This document shows, in pieces, positions 52,094-61,230 of a stretch of 64,000 bases of DNA; positions within the stretch are counted from its first letter, which is position 1; every line of letters begins with the position of its first letter. Source of the stretch: Acholeplasma equifetale ATCC 29724 (GTDB lineage: Bacteria > Bacillota_I > Bacilli_A > Acholeplasmatales > Acholeplasmataceae); NCBI RefSeq assembly GCF_000687735.1, contig NZ_JHXL01000004.1, positions 1-64,000 of the forward strand. The letters run 5' to 3'. The translations under genes were made by a program, and so were the position numbers. A model generated the notes under the pieces. The model saw nothing but the letters and a program-made list of their open reading frames with translations. It was not told the origin of the DNA and did no database searches.

Positions 52094-52993
52094 ATGGATA
52101 TCAAGTTAAAAACTTTACTATCCGTTGTAGAAACGGGTAGTTTTACTAAAGCCGCTTATAATTTAGCACTTACGCAACCAGCGGTAAGCCAACAAATTAA
52201 AAGCTTAGAACAAGAATTTAAAATTGTCATATTTGATAAAAGAAAAAAGAAGCTTGAGTTAACCAAAGAAGGAGAACTCTTGGTGCGTTATGCAAAAAGA
52301 GTAGATCAGCTAACCCATAACTTAACTATAGCCTTGGATTCAATACGTAAAAATATTTCTATGAAAAATACATTAGTTATAGGAATTACACATACTTTAG
52401 AATCCAATATCATCGCAAAAGCAATCGCTCAATACACCTCCGAAAATAATGCATTCCATATTCGATTGATTTCTGATTCAGTTAAAAATCTTTATCAAAA
52501 AATGAAAACATATGAGATAGATATTTGTATCATTACAGGTAATATTTCTGATAAAGATTTTTCATTTATTCCACTTGATAATGATACATTAGCTGTGGCA
52601 GTATCAAACGATAATCCAATTTCAGAATTTGAAAGTATATCATTAGAAAAACTTAGACATGAAAAATTAATTTTAAGATCAATTTCTTCTGATACACGTA
52701 TTTTATTTGAATCTCATCTAAAAACTAAAAATTTCGATATCTCAGATTTCAATGTTGTTTTAGAACTTGATAACGTTGAAGTTATTAAAGATTTAGTACG
52801 AGATAATTTTGGAGTATCCATTTTATCTCGTAAATCTTGTATCAAGGAAATTAAGAAAAATAAATTCAAGTTAATAAATATAGATAACATTGATATGACA
52901 CGTCAAATTAATTTATACTTCCATAAAGATTTTCAATTTATCAACGAATTAAAACGTATCATTTCAATATACAACCACTTATTGGTCAATTAA
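52094..52993 (+). CDS. LysR-family transcriptional regulator
   Basis: A 299-residue regulator with an N-terminal winged helix-turn-helix (LKTLLSVVETGSFTKAAYNL, ALTQPAVSQQIKSLEQE) and a periplasmic-binding-like effector domain (about residues 90-299). The ATG at 52094 was chosen because a GGGGT site precedes it and the HTH begins there; upstream codons of the frame (from 52043) are not conserved. Target and effector are unknown. The gene is followed at once by a terminator overlapping its stop codon. Confidence 0.93.
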   Translation: MDIKLKTLLSVVETGSFTKAAYNLALTQPAVSQQIKSLEQEFKIVIFDKRKKKLELTKEGELLVRYAKRVDQLTHNLTIALDSIRKNISMKNTLVIGITHTLESNIIAKAIAQYTSENNAFHIRLISDSVKNLYQKMKTYEIDICIITGNISDKDFSFIPLDNDTLAVAVSNDNPISEFESISLEKLRHEKLILRSISSDTRILFESHLKTKNFDISDFNVVLELDNVEVIKDLVRDNFGVSILSRKSCIKEIKKNKFKLINIDNIDMTRQINLYFHKDFQFINELKRIISIYNHLLVN

Positions 52994-53016
52994 AGCACTT
53001 GTTGAAGTGCTTTTTT
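52992..53016 (+). terminator. Terminator of the LysR gene
   Basis: Nine-base stem AAAGCACTT/AAGTGCTTT with GTTG loop, followed by T-run; the stem starts inside the stop codon. Confidence 0.9.
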
Positions 53017-53040
53017 ATATATATAAAGCTTTAAAAAATA

Positions 53041-53064
53041 AAAAAACTTGATATATGATCAAGT
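53041..53064 (-). terminator. Probable terminator downstream of tRNA-Leu
   Basis: Seven-base stem ACTTGAT/ATCAAGT (53046-53052, 53058-53064) followed on the minus strand by six T, about 130 bases past the tRNA. The 53065-53190 stretch between shows no gene; near its right end it contains AAGTGGACAC, which resembles ends of some insertion sequences. Confidence 0.5.
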
Positions 53065-53190
53065 CAATTTAATTTTCTTTAGATATTTTAATGCAATTAT
53101 TTTGATAAAATCACGACTCATAATAAACTTGATACATCAATTGCACTTGTCAAGATAAAGTGGACACGTATCAAACTTATGCATTCAATA

Positions 53191-53276
53191 TGGTGCTCGG
53201 GAAGGGATTTGAACCCTCATGGGATTTCTCCCACTACCACCTCAAGGTAGCGTGTATACCATTTCACCACCCGAGC
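53191..53276 (-). tRNA. tRNA-Leu (anticodon GAG)
   Basis: An 86-base class II tRNA with CCA encoded. The acceptor stem is GCTCGGG/CCCGAGC, the anticodon arm is CTACC-TTGAGGT-GGTAG (GAG at 53243-53241), and the long variable arm is TGGGAGAAATCCCAT. Transcribed alone on the minus strand. Confidence 0.97.
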
Positions 53277-53286
53277 ATGCTATAAA

Positions 53287-53315
53287 ATAATAGCATAATT
53301 TATACTAAAAATCAA
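53287..53315 (-). promoter_or_regulatory. Promoter of tRNA-Leu
   Basis: TTGATT (53315-53310), 17-base spacer, TATTAT (53292-53287). A small inverted repeat ATGCTAT/ATAGCAT (53277-53283, 53290-53296) overlaps the -10. Confidence 0.7.
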
Positions 53316-53327
53316 CATTCATAAACC

Positions 53328-53350
53328 AAAAAAGGGGTACAACCCCTTTT
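53328..53350 (-). terminator. Terminator of fakA
   Basis: Perfect nine-base stem AAAAGGGGT/ACCCCTTTT with ACA loop (53330-53338, 53342-53350). Confidence 0.85.
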
Positions 53351-53363
53351 ATATTTTAATCAA

Positions 53364-55043
53364 TTATTCAACTGATAAAATGTATGAATAAATATCTTGT
53401 TCACCAGGGATTGCTTCAACTTCACAATCACCATTTAATGTTGAAACAAATGCTTCAACTTCTTCAATTTCTTCAGTTGATACATCAAGACCATAGAAGA
53501 TAGTTACAATCTCAGAATCTTCATCAATTAATTGAGTTAATAATTCTTTAATTGCTTCCAATCTATTTGGTGTTGAAACTAATAATTTAGATTTAGAAAT
53601 ACCGATGAAATCACCTGTTTTAACTTGAATGCCATTCATTTCTGTATCACGAACAGCGTAAGTTATTTCACCAGATTTCATATTTTCTATGACTTCTTGC
53701 ATTGTCTCAATGTTTTCATCCAATTCTAATGTTGGATCAAATTGTATTAATGCAGAATAACCTTGTGCAGGTGTTTTAGTTTTCAATACAGCAATATTAA
53801 CACCTTCAGTTATCTTAGCAGCTTGTTCAGCAGTTAAGATAACATTCGAGTTATTTGGTAAAATAATAATATTTTCTGCATGAATTGATTGGATCGCTTT
53901 TACAAAGTCTTCTGTTGGTGGGTTCATTGTTTGACCACCGTCGATAACAACGTCAACACCTAACTCCTTAAGTGCAGTTTTGATACCTTTACCTTGTGCA
54001 ACAGCAATCATACCATATTTAGATGGTTCTTTTTTCGCTTCTTTTGTTTCAGTTGTTTTTTCATGACTATGATGGTGATGTTCTTGGCCAGTAATATTGG
54101 AATGTTGTGAGCGCATATTTTCTACTTTAATTGTTTTTAATTCACCAAATTTTTGAGCTAATGTTAATGCAACCCCGGGTTGATCTGTATGTACGTGTAC
54201 TTTTAATAAATCATCATCTGTTACAACGACCAATGAATCACCCATTTGTTCTAACGGTTCTCTAACACTGTTAATATCAAATGATTTCCAATCGTAAAGT
54301 TGTACGATGAATTCTGTACAATAACCATATTTAATTTCAATTTCACCTAGATTATGTGCACCCACATATTCATTATGTTGCTGTTGTTCTTGTTGAATTT
54401 GCTCAACTTCGTTTAAGATGTGACCTTCAAGTGCCATAAGCATACCTTCAATAATTTTAACGAAGCCTGCTCCACCTGAGTCAACAACGCCAGCTTCTTT
54501 TAATACTGGTAATAATTCTGGTGTTTTAATTAAAGTTTCTTTTGCTTGCTCTAAATACACTTTTAATACATCTTCAATCGTATTTAAATTCTTCTGTTCT
54601 TTTAATACACGTTCAGCAGATTCTCTAACTACAGTTAAAATAGTTCCTTCAACAGGATCCATAACTGCACGATATGCCATTTGATATCCACCAACTAATG
54701 CTTGGATAAATTCTTTAATATTTACTGAACCGTTATTAATTTTAGAGATCTCAGCATATACTCCACGGAAGAACTGAGAAAGAATAACACCTGAGTTACC
54801 TCTTGCTCCCATGAGTAATCCACGAGATAATATTTTACTTATATCTACGATTGAATCTGAATTTACTGTTTTTACTTCTTTAATTCCAGCCATCATTGTC
54901 ATTTGCATATTTGTTCCCGTGTCACCATCTGGTACAGGAAACACATTGAGGTGATCCACTTCTTTATGATTGTTTTTTAAGTGGATTGCCCCATTGGTGA
55001 CCATCTTTTTAAACAGGTCGCCACTGATTTTCTTATTAGACAT
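53364..55043 (-). CDS. fakA: DAK2-domain fatty acid kinase (FakA/YloV)
   Basis: A 559-residue kinase. The N-terminal DhaK/DAK2 domain carries NVFPVPDGDTGTNM (nucleotide/metal binding aspartates) and LMGARGNSGVILSQFFRG. The middle region has KEAGVVDSGGAGFVKIIEGM, and a C-terminal DegV-like half follows (about residues 340-559). FakA phosphorylates exogenous fatty acids bound to FakB for entry into phospholipids. A His-rich insert, EHHHHSHEK (about residue 320), sits at the domain junction. The start ATG at 55043 has GGAGG 6 bases upstream. FakB is not in the window. Confidence 0.93.
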   Translation of the reverse strand: MSNKKISGDLFKKMVTNGAIHLKNNHKEVDHLNVFPVPDGDTGTNMQMTMMAGIKEVKTVNSDSIVDISKILSRGLLMGARGNSGVILSQFFRGVYAEISKINNGSVNIKEFIQALVGGYQMAYRAVMDPVEGTILTVVRESAERVLKEQKNLNTIEDVLKVYLEQAKETLIKTPELLPVLKEAGVVDSGGAGFVKIIEGMLMALEGHILNEVEQIQQEQQQHNEYVGAHNLGEIEIKYGYCTEFIVQLYDWKSFDINSVREPLEQMGDSLVVVTDDDLLKVHVHTDQPGVALTLAQKFGELKTIKVENMRSQHSNITGQEHHHHSHEKTTETKEAKKEPSKYGMIAVAQGKGIKTALKELGVDVVIDGGQTMNPPTEDFVKAIQSIHAENIIILPNNSNVILTAEQAAKITEGVNIAVLKTKTPAQGYSALIQFDPTLELDENIETMQEVIENMKSGEITYAVRDTEMNGIQVKTGDFIGISKSKLLVSTPNRLEAIKELLTQLIDEDSEIVTIFYGLDVSTEEIEEVEAFVSTLNGDCEVEAIPGEQDIYSYILSVE

Positions 55044-55140
55044 ATTTTTCCTCCGTTTCACCCTTAAATCAGGCGAACATTGTCATATACATTTGTTGTA
55101 ATTTTTTCAATAATAAGAGTCTGTCTCAATTACGCACATA

Positions 55141-55169
55141 AGTATAACATAATTAAAACATAAACTCAA
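55141..55169 (-). promoter_or_regulatory. Promoter of fakA
   Basis: TTGAGT (55169-55164), 17-base spacer, TATACT (55146-55141). This leaves a leader of about 90 bases before the start codon; I see no riboswitch in it. Confidence 0.65.
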
Positions 55170-55270
55170 TACATATCCACTACTTCTGCTTTCATATTAT
55201 ATCATATTTTTACATGTTTTCACGTAATTTATCTTATGACGTAATTAACATTTTATATATATTTATATAA

Positions 55271-55299
55271 TTGTCTTTTTTATTATTGCAATTTATATT
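55271..55299 (+). promoter_or_regulatory. Promoter of rpmB
   Basis: TTGTCT (55271-55276), 17-base spacer, TATATT (55294-55299). Confidence 0.6.
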
Positions 55300-55340
55300 G
55301 TAATGTGTTAAGATAAATAAGGCAATAAAGGAGTGATATT

Positions 55341-55529
55341 ATGGCTAAATGCTATGTTACTGGTAAAACTACATCATTTGGTAATAAACGCAGCCACGCA
55401 TTAAATGCGACTCGTCGTAAATGGAAGGCAAATCTACAAACCGTTCGTATTAAAAATGAAGATGGTAAAGTTGTAAAGGTTAAGATTTCTGCTAAAGCTT
55501 TAAAGAAACTCTCTTTAGAACGCGCATAA
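55341..55529 (+). CDS. rpmB: 50S ribosomal protein L28
   Basis: A 62-residue basic protein of the large ribosomal subunit. [20 protein letters not shown] and [14 protein letters not shown] are the usual L28 blocks. This short form lacks the CxxC pairs seen in some L28 versions (only Cys4 remains), that is, the zinc-free type. AAAGGAG precedes the ATG. It is transcribed alone toward the convergent thiN gene. Confidence 0.97.
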   Translation: MAKCYVTGKTTSFGNKRSHALNATRRKWKANLQTVRIKNEDGKVVKVKISAKALKKLSLERA

Positions 55530-55550
55530 TTAAAACCGAACGTATAAATC

Positions 55551-55573
55551 AAGGCTAATTTGAGCCTTTTTTT
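55551..55573 (+). terminator. Terminator of rpmB, reaching the thiN stop
   Basis: Six-base stem AAGGCT/AGCCTT (55551-55556, 55563-55568) and a T-run. Confidence 0.75.
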
Positions 55574-56177
55574 ATTTTTTAGACTCAATAACCATGATTT
55601 TACCCTTTTTAACCTCTATAGTACCTATATCACCGTTTAATTCATTTGAAATGCCAATTGTATTAAATAATGTAAGTTCATATTGATTTAAAGGATATTT
55701 AAAGTTTTTAAGAGAAATTACTGAATCTATCATGCTAAATATTGATATATACCCTTTGAATGATGTTTGATATGTTCCTTCACTCAATGTATAAATTTTT
55801 GAATAGTCAGTAATTATCTTTAAATTAGGAAACTCGTTTAATAATGAAATGTTAGCAATTGAATGTTCAATTCTCTCTCCACCAATACCACCTAATACAA
55901 TGACTTCATCTGGGTTTTGTTGATATGCATATCTTATAGCAGCTAAGGTATCCGTCTCATCTTTTTCAACATTCAAGGTAATATGATTTATATCATTTAA
56001 TACAATTTTATCTTTTATAGAATCAAAATCCCCAATGGCTAAGCTAATGGGGATATTTTTTTCAATCAGAAAATGTGTTGCTTGGTCAACAGAAATAAGT
56101 TGATCATATTTTATATCATCAAGCACAGTTTCTATATTTGATAAAATTGGATAAACACAAACAACAATTCGTTTCAT
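55572..56177 (-). CDS. thiN: Thiamine pyrophosphokinase
   Basis: A 201-residue enzyme transferring pyrophosphate from ATP to thiamine. The metal-binding motif GDFDSI, the KDETDT motif and GGIGGERIEHSIANI are diagnostic. It implies uptake of thiamine rather than complete synthesis; no thi biosynthesis gene is in the window. It overlaps rpe by 4 bases and belongs to the rlmN-rsgA-rpe-thiN unit, the usual Firmicute order. Confidence 0.95.
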   Translation of the reverse strand: MKRIVVCVYPILSNIETVLDDIKYDQLISVDQATHFLIEKNIPISLAIGDFDSIKDKIVLNDINHITLNVEKDETDTLAAIRYAYQQNPDEVIVLGGIGGERIEHSIANISLLNEFPNLKIITDYSKIYTLSEGTYQTSFKGYISIFSMIDSVISLKNFKYPLNQYELTLFNTIGISNELNGDIGTIEVKKGKIMVIESKK

Positions 56178-56806
56178 TTTAAACTTTCAATGCGCTCTTT
56201 TCGATTTTCGAAATTAAAGATAAATGTACCTGCAACAACGATTGTTGCACCTGCTTCTTTACATTGTTTTGCAGTTGATGCATTGATTCCACCATCAACT
56301 TCAATTTCATATATATAACCATGTTTTTCTTTTAAATCACTTAATTGCTTGATTTTTTCAAGTTGTGATTGAATAAACATTTGTCCGCCATACCCAGGTT
56401 CAACACCCATAACTAACACTAAATCAACTTGTGGTAAATAAGGCATAATGGTTTCAACGCTTGTACTTGGTTTAATACAAACACCAGCTTTCTTACCAAT
56501 AAATTTAATACGTTTAATACTTTCAGCAAAGCGATGAGCTTCAGCGTGTACAGTAATGAATTCTGTAGTTGGAAAATTTACTTTATCAACCCAATTTAAT
56601 GGATATTCAACCATTAAATGGATATCCATAGGTAATGGTGATAGTTTTCCAATTTGTTCAACAATTGCAGGTCCAAATGAAATATTTGGCACGAAATGAC
56701 CATCCATAACATCAACGTGAATATAGTCAGATCCCTTTTCAATAGATTTTAATTCATCTTCTAATCGAATAAAATTCGCAGTTAAAATCGAAGGTGCTAC
56801 TTTCAT
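56174..56806 (-). CDS. rpe: Ribulose-phosphate 3-epimerase
   Basis: A 210-residue TIM-barrel epimerase of the pentose phosphate pathway. Motifs: SILTANFIRLEDEL, IHVDVMDGHFVPNISFGP (metal His/Asp), MDIHLMVEYP, VMGVEPGYGGQ and YEIEVDGGINAST. It lies 11 bases after rsgA and overlaps thiN. Confidence 0.97.
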   Translation of the reverse strand: MKVAPSILTANFIRLEDELKSIEKGSDYIHVDVMDGHFVPNISFGPAIVEQIGKLSPLPMDIHLMVEYPLNWVDKVNFPTTEFITVHAEAHRFAESIKRIKFIGKKAGVCIKPSTSVETIMPYLPQVDLVLVMGVEPGYGGQMFIQSQLEKIKQLSDLKEKHGYIYEIEVDGGINASTAKQCKEAGATIVVAGTFIFNFENRKERIESLK

Positions 56807-56817
56807 GTTTTCCTCCT

Positions 56818-57771
56818 TTAATATTTGACTTTTCGTTCTTTTAATTCATTTACAAAATCTAAATAGCTTTGATAACGTGATTTTAAAATATCACCCTTTA
56901 TAACATTTAATTTTACCATACAATCTGGTTCTTGCAAATGATTACATTTAGAACCAAACTTACAATTACTACTTAATTCAACAAAATCGACAAAATAATT
57001 CTTAATCATTTCATAGTCATGGAACTCAAATTCTAATTTAGAAAATCCCGGTGTATCTGCAATATATCCATCTTTAAATGGATAAATTTCAGAGTGTCTT
57101 GTTGTATGTTTGCCGCGACCTAGTGCTAAAGAAATTTCTTGAGTTTTTAGTTGTAATTCTGGAATTAATGCATTAAGTAATGTTGATTTACCAACACCAG
57201 TTTGACCAGCTAAAACAGTAATTTTATGACTAAATACATTTTCTAATATATCAAAACCAATTTTTTGTTTACTATTTACATAGTATATTTCGTAATAAGA
57301 TTCATAATGTTTGAGTTGATTTTTTAATTTTTCTAATTCATCATCAGTCAATAAATCAATTTTACTTACAACAATAATCGGTTTAAGCTCATGATACTCT
57401 AAAATAACTAAAAACTTATCTAGTAATCGAAAACTAAACTCTGGTCGAGTTGCAGAAAAAACCAATAAAACTTGGTCAACATTAGCTACATCAGGACGAA
57501 TGAGTTCGTTTTTTCTTTGATGTATATGGGTGATAATATATTGACCTGATACATATTCATAATCAATTAGATCACCAACTTTAGGGCTTAAAGTAATATC
57601 TTTAACTTCTTTTTTTGTGCCTCGAAATTTATTTTTATTAAAACTTGAAGTTTCATCGACTTTAAATTTTCTAAATTTACCTCGAGCATAACCTTCATAA
57701 ATTTCGCCGGTTTTTAAATTCTTAAAGCTGTATAGCCCACCGATTAACTTAATAATTAAAGCTTGATTCAA
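56818..57771 (-). CDS. rsgA: Ribosome small subunit-dependent GTPase A (RsgA)
   Basis: A 317-residue circularly permuted GTPase that acts in late 30S maturation. The N-terminal OB domain runs to about residue 75. The GTPase motifs appear in permuted order: VSKIDL (G4), LAGQTGVGKSTLLNAL (G1), RHTTRHSE (G2) and DTPGFS (G3). The zinc domain is CKFGSKCNHLQEPDC. I set the start at TTG 57771 because GGAGG lies 5 bases upstream; an ATG at 57819 lacks a ribosome site and would add 16 non-family residues. With TTG the gene starts 17 bases after the rlmN stop. Confidence 0.95.
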   Translation of the reverse strand: MNQALIIKLIGGLYSFKNLKTGEIYEGYARGKFRKFKVDETSSFNKNKFRGTKKEVKDITLSPKVGDLIDYEYVSGQYIITHIHQRKNELIRPDVANVDQVLLVFSATRPEFSFRLLDKFLVILEYHELKPIIVVSKIDLLTDDELEKLKNQLKHYESYYEIYYVNSKQKIGFDILENVFSHKITVLAGQTGVGKSTLLNALIPELQLKTQEISLALGRGKHTTRHSEIYPFKDGYIADTPGFSKLEFEFHDYEMIKNYFVDFVELSSNCKFGSKCNHLQEPDCMVKLNVIKGDILKSRYQSYLDFVNELKERKVKY

Positions 57772-57788
57772 ATTAACCTCCGCTAGAA

Positions 57789-58808
57789 TCAAAGATTTTG
57801 ACTTCTTAATTGACCACATGCAGCATTAATATCATGTCCTTGTTCACGACGTAATACTGCTGTAATTTTATGTTTTTTAAGTACATTAAAAAAGGCTTCT
57901 CTTCGCTCTAATGTTGAACGTTCATAAGGTGCTTCTTTAACTTTATTATATGGTATTAAATTGACATAAACATTCATACCCTTTAATAATTGAGCTAATT
58001 CTAAAGCTGTTTCTTCTGAGTCATTAACTTCGTTAATCATAATGTATTCAATTGTTACACGTCGATTAGTAACTGAAATATAGTATTTAATTGCATCAAC
58101 AACTTCTTCAACTTTAAAACGATCATTGATCTTCATAAGTTTAGAACGTATTTCATTATTTGGAGCATGTAGAGAAATTGCTAAATTAACTTGCATCCCA
58201 AAGTGTGCAAATTCTTTAATTTTTGGTACTAAACCTGATGTTGAAACTGTAATATGTCTTGCACCTATTGCTAATCCTTTTGGATGATTGACAATCTCTA
58301 AGAACTTAATTAAATTCTTATAATTATCAAAAGGTTCTCCAATACCCATAACTACAATTGATGAAATACGTACACCTGAATCTTTTTCTGTTTTAATAAT
58401 TTGTGCAACAATTTCACCTGCTGTTAAGTCACGTTTCTTTTTTAAAACTCCTGATGCACAAAATGAACATCCGATATTACATCCCACTTGTGTTGTGACA
58501 CAAGCACTCATACCGTAATTATGTTTCATTAAAACTGTTTCAATCAAGTTAGCATCTTTTAAGTCATATAAAAATTTAATCGTACCATCTGCTGATACGT
58601 TTTTAATAACCATTTCCATAGAATCAAATGAAAAATCTTTAGATAATATTTCAATTAAATCTTGTGGAACGTTATTCATTTCACTAAATGCATCTATTTT
58701 TTGTTGATATACCCATCGCCATACTTGCTCAGCACGATATTTTGGATATCCTTTAGAAACAATATATTCTTCTAATTCGCTATATGTTAAATCATAAATT
58801 AAGTCCAT
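57789..58808 (-). CDS. rlmN: Dual-specificity rRNA/tRNA (adenine-C2)-methyltransferase RlmN
   Basis: A 339-residue radical SAM enzyme methylating A2503 of 23S rRNA and A37 of some tRNAs. The cluster motif is CNIGCSFC (CxxxCxxC) after CVTTQVG. The catalytic C-terminal Cys is in INAACGQL. VVMGIGEPFDNY and TVSTSGLVPKI are conserved RlmN blocks. First in the unit rlmN-rsgA-rpe-thiN. Confidence 0.97.
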   Translation of the reverse strand: MDLIYDLTYSELEEYIVSKGYPKYRAEQVWRWVYQQKIDAFSEMNNVPQDLIEILSKDFSFDSMEMVIKNVSADGTIKFLYDLKDANLIETVLMKHNYGMSACVTTQVGCNIGCSFCASGVLKKKRDLTAGEIVAQIIKTEKDSGVRISSIVVMGIGEPFDNYKNLIKFLEIVNHPKGLAIGARHITVSTSGLVPKIKEFAHFGMQVNLAISLHAPNNEIRSKLMKINDRFKVEEVVDAIKYYISVTNRRVTIEYIMINEVNDSEETALELAQLLKGMNVYVNLIPYNKVKEAPYERSTLERREAFFNVLKKHKITAVLRREQGHDINAACGQLRSQNL

Positions 58809-58852
58809 ATTTTATACCTCAATCATATTATACTAAAAAGTCTTTCATTCTC

Positions 58853-58880
58853 GAAAAAAAAGAGCATATTTTATGCTCTT
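58853..58880 (-). terminator. Terminator of pheST
   Basis: Nine-base stem AAGAGCATA/TATGCTCTT with TTT loop; T-run on the minus strand. It overlaps the last codon of pheT. Confidence 0.85.
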
Positions 58881-61227
58881 AATCTCTAATTATAGCTTTA
58901 AATTCAAAACTTAATCGATTTTTAATAGACTTTAACACTTTTTCAACAGTTTCTTTTTCTAAAGTCTTTTCTTTATCATTAAATTCGATAGAAACAGCTA
59001 ATGAATGAGTATCTTCACCTGGTTTTTGATAAATATCAAATAACTTAACATTTGTTATTAATTTTTTACCAGTTTGTTGAATTAGTGTAAGTATTTTTTG
59101 AATTGGAATTTCTCTTGAAACAATGAATGATAAATCTCGTTCAACAGAAGGAAATTTACTTACAGGTTCATATTGAGTAGATACATTTTTTAAAGTTTCT
59201 GGATCAATTGATAATTCAAGAACATAAACATCTTTAATGTCATAAATAGTTTCATATTTCGGATGAATCTTACCAATAAATCCTTTAATTTCACCATTAA
59301 TGATAATATCGCCTTGAATACCTGGATGTAAAACTGGTATATAGTTTGATTGTTCAACACTGATATTTAATTTAAATGCTGAAGCAATATTTTCTAATAC
59401 TCCTTTTAATACGAAAAAGTTTGATTCAAAGTCTTTTTTATCATATAAAGTATCAATCCATTTACCTGTTAATAATAACGCTAAATGGTTTTTCTCTATA
59501 TTTTCTGCAAATACTTTACCAATCTCAAAGAATGCTAAATCTTCCATTTGACGACGCATATGGTAAGAAGCATTATTTAACAATCCAGAAATTAATGACT
59601 GACGTAAAGTTTTTCGATCTTCGCTCATAGGCATTAAGACTTCAACACGATTACCTAAACTCATTGTTAAATCTAAATCTGTTCTCTTAACTAATGAATA
59701 ATTAATAACTTCATTAAAACCTAGATTTGCTAATAAATGTCTTAAACGACGTACATTTTTTTGATATGGTGTTAATAAACCTATTGAATCGAATGTACGT
59801 TTTTCATTCGGGATTTTGTTAATACCGTAAATTCTGGCAATTTCTTCAACTAAATCTGCTTCAATTGAAATATCATTCCGATAGCTTGGTGCAGTTAAAA
59901 CAACTTTATCATTATTCTTCTTAATTTCATAATTTAATCTTTCAAAATAACTTAATAATTCTTTTTCTTCCAATTTAGTACCAAGTTTACGATTTAATTT
60001 TTCGACACTTGTTTCAATTGATAGATTACCTAGTTGTGGTTTTTGATCTTTTGCAATACCTTGATATAATTTTCCATCTGCTAATTCAATTAATAATTGA
60101 ATCGCTTCATTCATTCCAAGTTCAACTCTAGTTGTATCTACACCACGTTCAAATCTTAGTGAAGATTCACTTCTTAAACCTAAACGCTTAGAAGTTTTTG
60201 AAATTTGATTTTTATCAAAGTTAGCTGTTTCTAAAATGATTTGAGTTGTTGAATCATCAATTATCGTATTAGCTAATCCCATCACACCGCCTAATGCGAT
60301 TGCTTCTTTACCATTTGTAATTAAAATATCACCCGATTCAGCATTTCTTTCTATTTCATCTAAAGTTACAACTTTAGTTGATTCTTTAGCCTCTTTAATC
60401 ACAATTTCATTTGAATTAACTTTTTTATAATCAAATGCATGTAAAGGTGTGCCATATACAAGCATCACATAGTTTGTAATATCAACAACGTTATTAATTG
60501 GACGAACCTCATGTTCAATTAAGAAACTTTTTAACCATAATGGTGATTCTTTAACTTTAACATCAAGCATCGCACCATGATAAATAAAACATTTATTAGT
60601 CTCAATTTTAACACTTATCGGATTTTTCTTATTTACTGGTTTGAATTCATATTTAGGTAACGTGATTTTTTGATTTAAAACTGCAGCTAAATCAAATGCA
60701 AATCCAACATAACTTAATAAGTCACTTCGATTTGGTGTTAAACCTAAAGTCATTTTAATGCCATCTAATCCTAAGTATGGTAGCGGGTTAACACCTAATG
60801 GCATTTCTTTTTCAAAAACATAAATACCATGTTGATATGCATCAGGAATAATTTCTTCATCTAATCCCAATTCTTTTAAAGAACATATCATACCATTGGA
60901 TACAATACCACGAACTTTAGCACTTTTAATCTCAAAATTACCAGGTAAAACAGCACCGACTTTAGCAACAATAACATATTGACCAGCAGCTACATTTGGA
61001 GCTCCACAAACAATATCTAAAACTTCATTACCAACATCAACTGTAGTCACAGATAATTTATCAGCATCTGGATGTTTTTCTTTTGTTAAAACTTTACCAA
61101 TAACGATATTTGTTGAAGTGTTAACTAATTTATGTTCATCCACTTCAATAATATGTTGGTTTGTTAATTCAACTAAATTTTCTGGGACATTTATAAATCT
61201 TTTTAATGTATTTTCTAAAATATGCAT
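58879..61227 (-). CDS. pheT: Phenylalanine-tRNA ligase β subunit
   Basis: A 782-residue subunit with the usual order: N-terminal tRNA-binding OB domain (IVIGKVLTKEKHPDADKL, about residues 40-150), B3/B4 editing domain (about 200-360), B5 (about 395-465), and the C-terminal FDX-ACB domain (FPSVERDLSFIV, about 690-782). It is slightly shorter than the typical 790-800. The start lies 3 bases after the pheS stop, and both are governed by the Phe T-box. Confidence 0.97.
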   Translation of the reverse strand: MHILENTLKRFINVPENLVELTNQHIIEVDEHKLVNTSTNIVIGKVLTKEKHPDADKLSVTTVDVGNEVLDIVCGAPNVAAGQYVIVAKVGAVLPGNFEIKSAKVRGIVSNGMICSLKELGLDEEIIPDAYQHGIYVFEKEMPLGVNPLPYLGLDGIKMTLGLTPNRSDLLSYVGFAFDLAAVLNQKITLPKYEFKPVNKKNPISVKIETNKCFIYHGAMLDVKVKESPLWLKSFLIEHEVRPINNVVDITNYVMLVYGTPLHAFDYKKVNSNEIVIKEAKESTKVVTLDEIERNAESGDILITNGKEAIALGGVMGLANTIIDDSTTQIILETANFDKNQISKTSKRLGLRSESSLRFERGVDTTRVELGMNEAIQLLIELADGKLYQGIAKDQKPQLGNLSIETSVEKLNRKLGTKLEEKELLSYFERLNYEIKKNNDKVVLTAPSYRNDISIEADLVEEIARIYGINKIPNEKRTFDSIGLLTPYQKNVRRLRHLLANLGFNEVINYSLVKRTDLDLTMSLGNRVEVLMPMSEDRKTLRQSLISGLLNNASYHMRRQMEDLAFFEIGKVFAENIEKNHLALLLTGKWIDTLYDKKDFESNFFVLKGVLENIASAFKLNISVEQSNYIPVLHPGIQGDIIINGEIKGFIGKIHPKYETIYDIKDVYVLELSIDPETLKNVSTQYEPVSKFPSVERDLSFIVSREIPIQKILTLIQQTGKKLITNVKLFDIYQKPGEDTHSLAVSIEFNDKEKTLEKETVEKVLKSIKNRLSFEFKAIIRD

Positions 61228-61230
61228 CTT

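Noticed and set aside
53140-53190. AAGTGGACAC motif that resembles insertion-sequence ends
   Set aside because: No partner inverted end, target duplication or transposase frame nearby; too short to claim an element.
55190-55205. Second TATAAT upstream of fakA as an additional promoter
   Set aside because: No plausible -35 at correct spacing, and the TTGAGT/TATACT pair closer to the gene is better.
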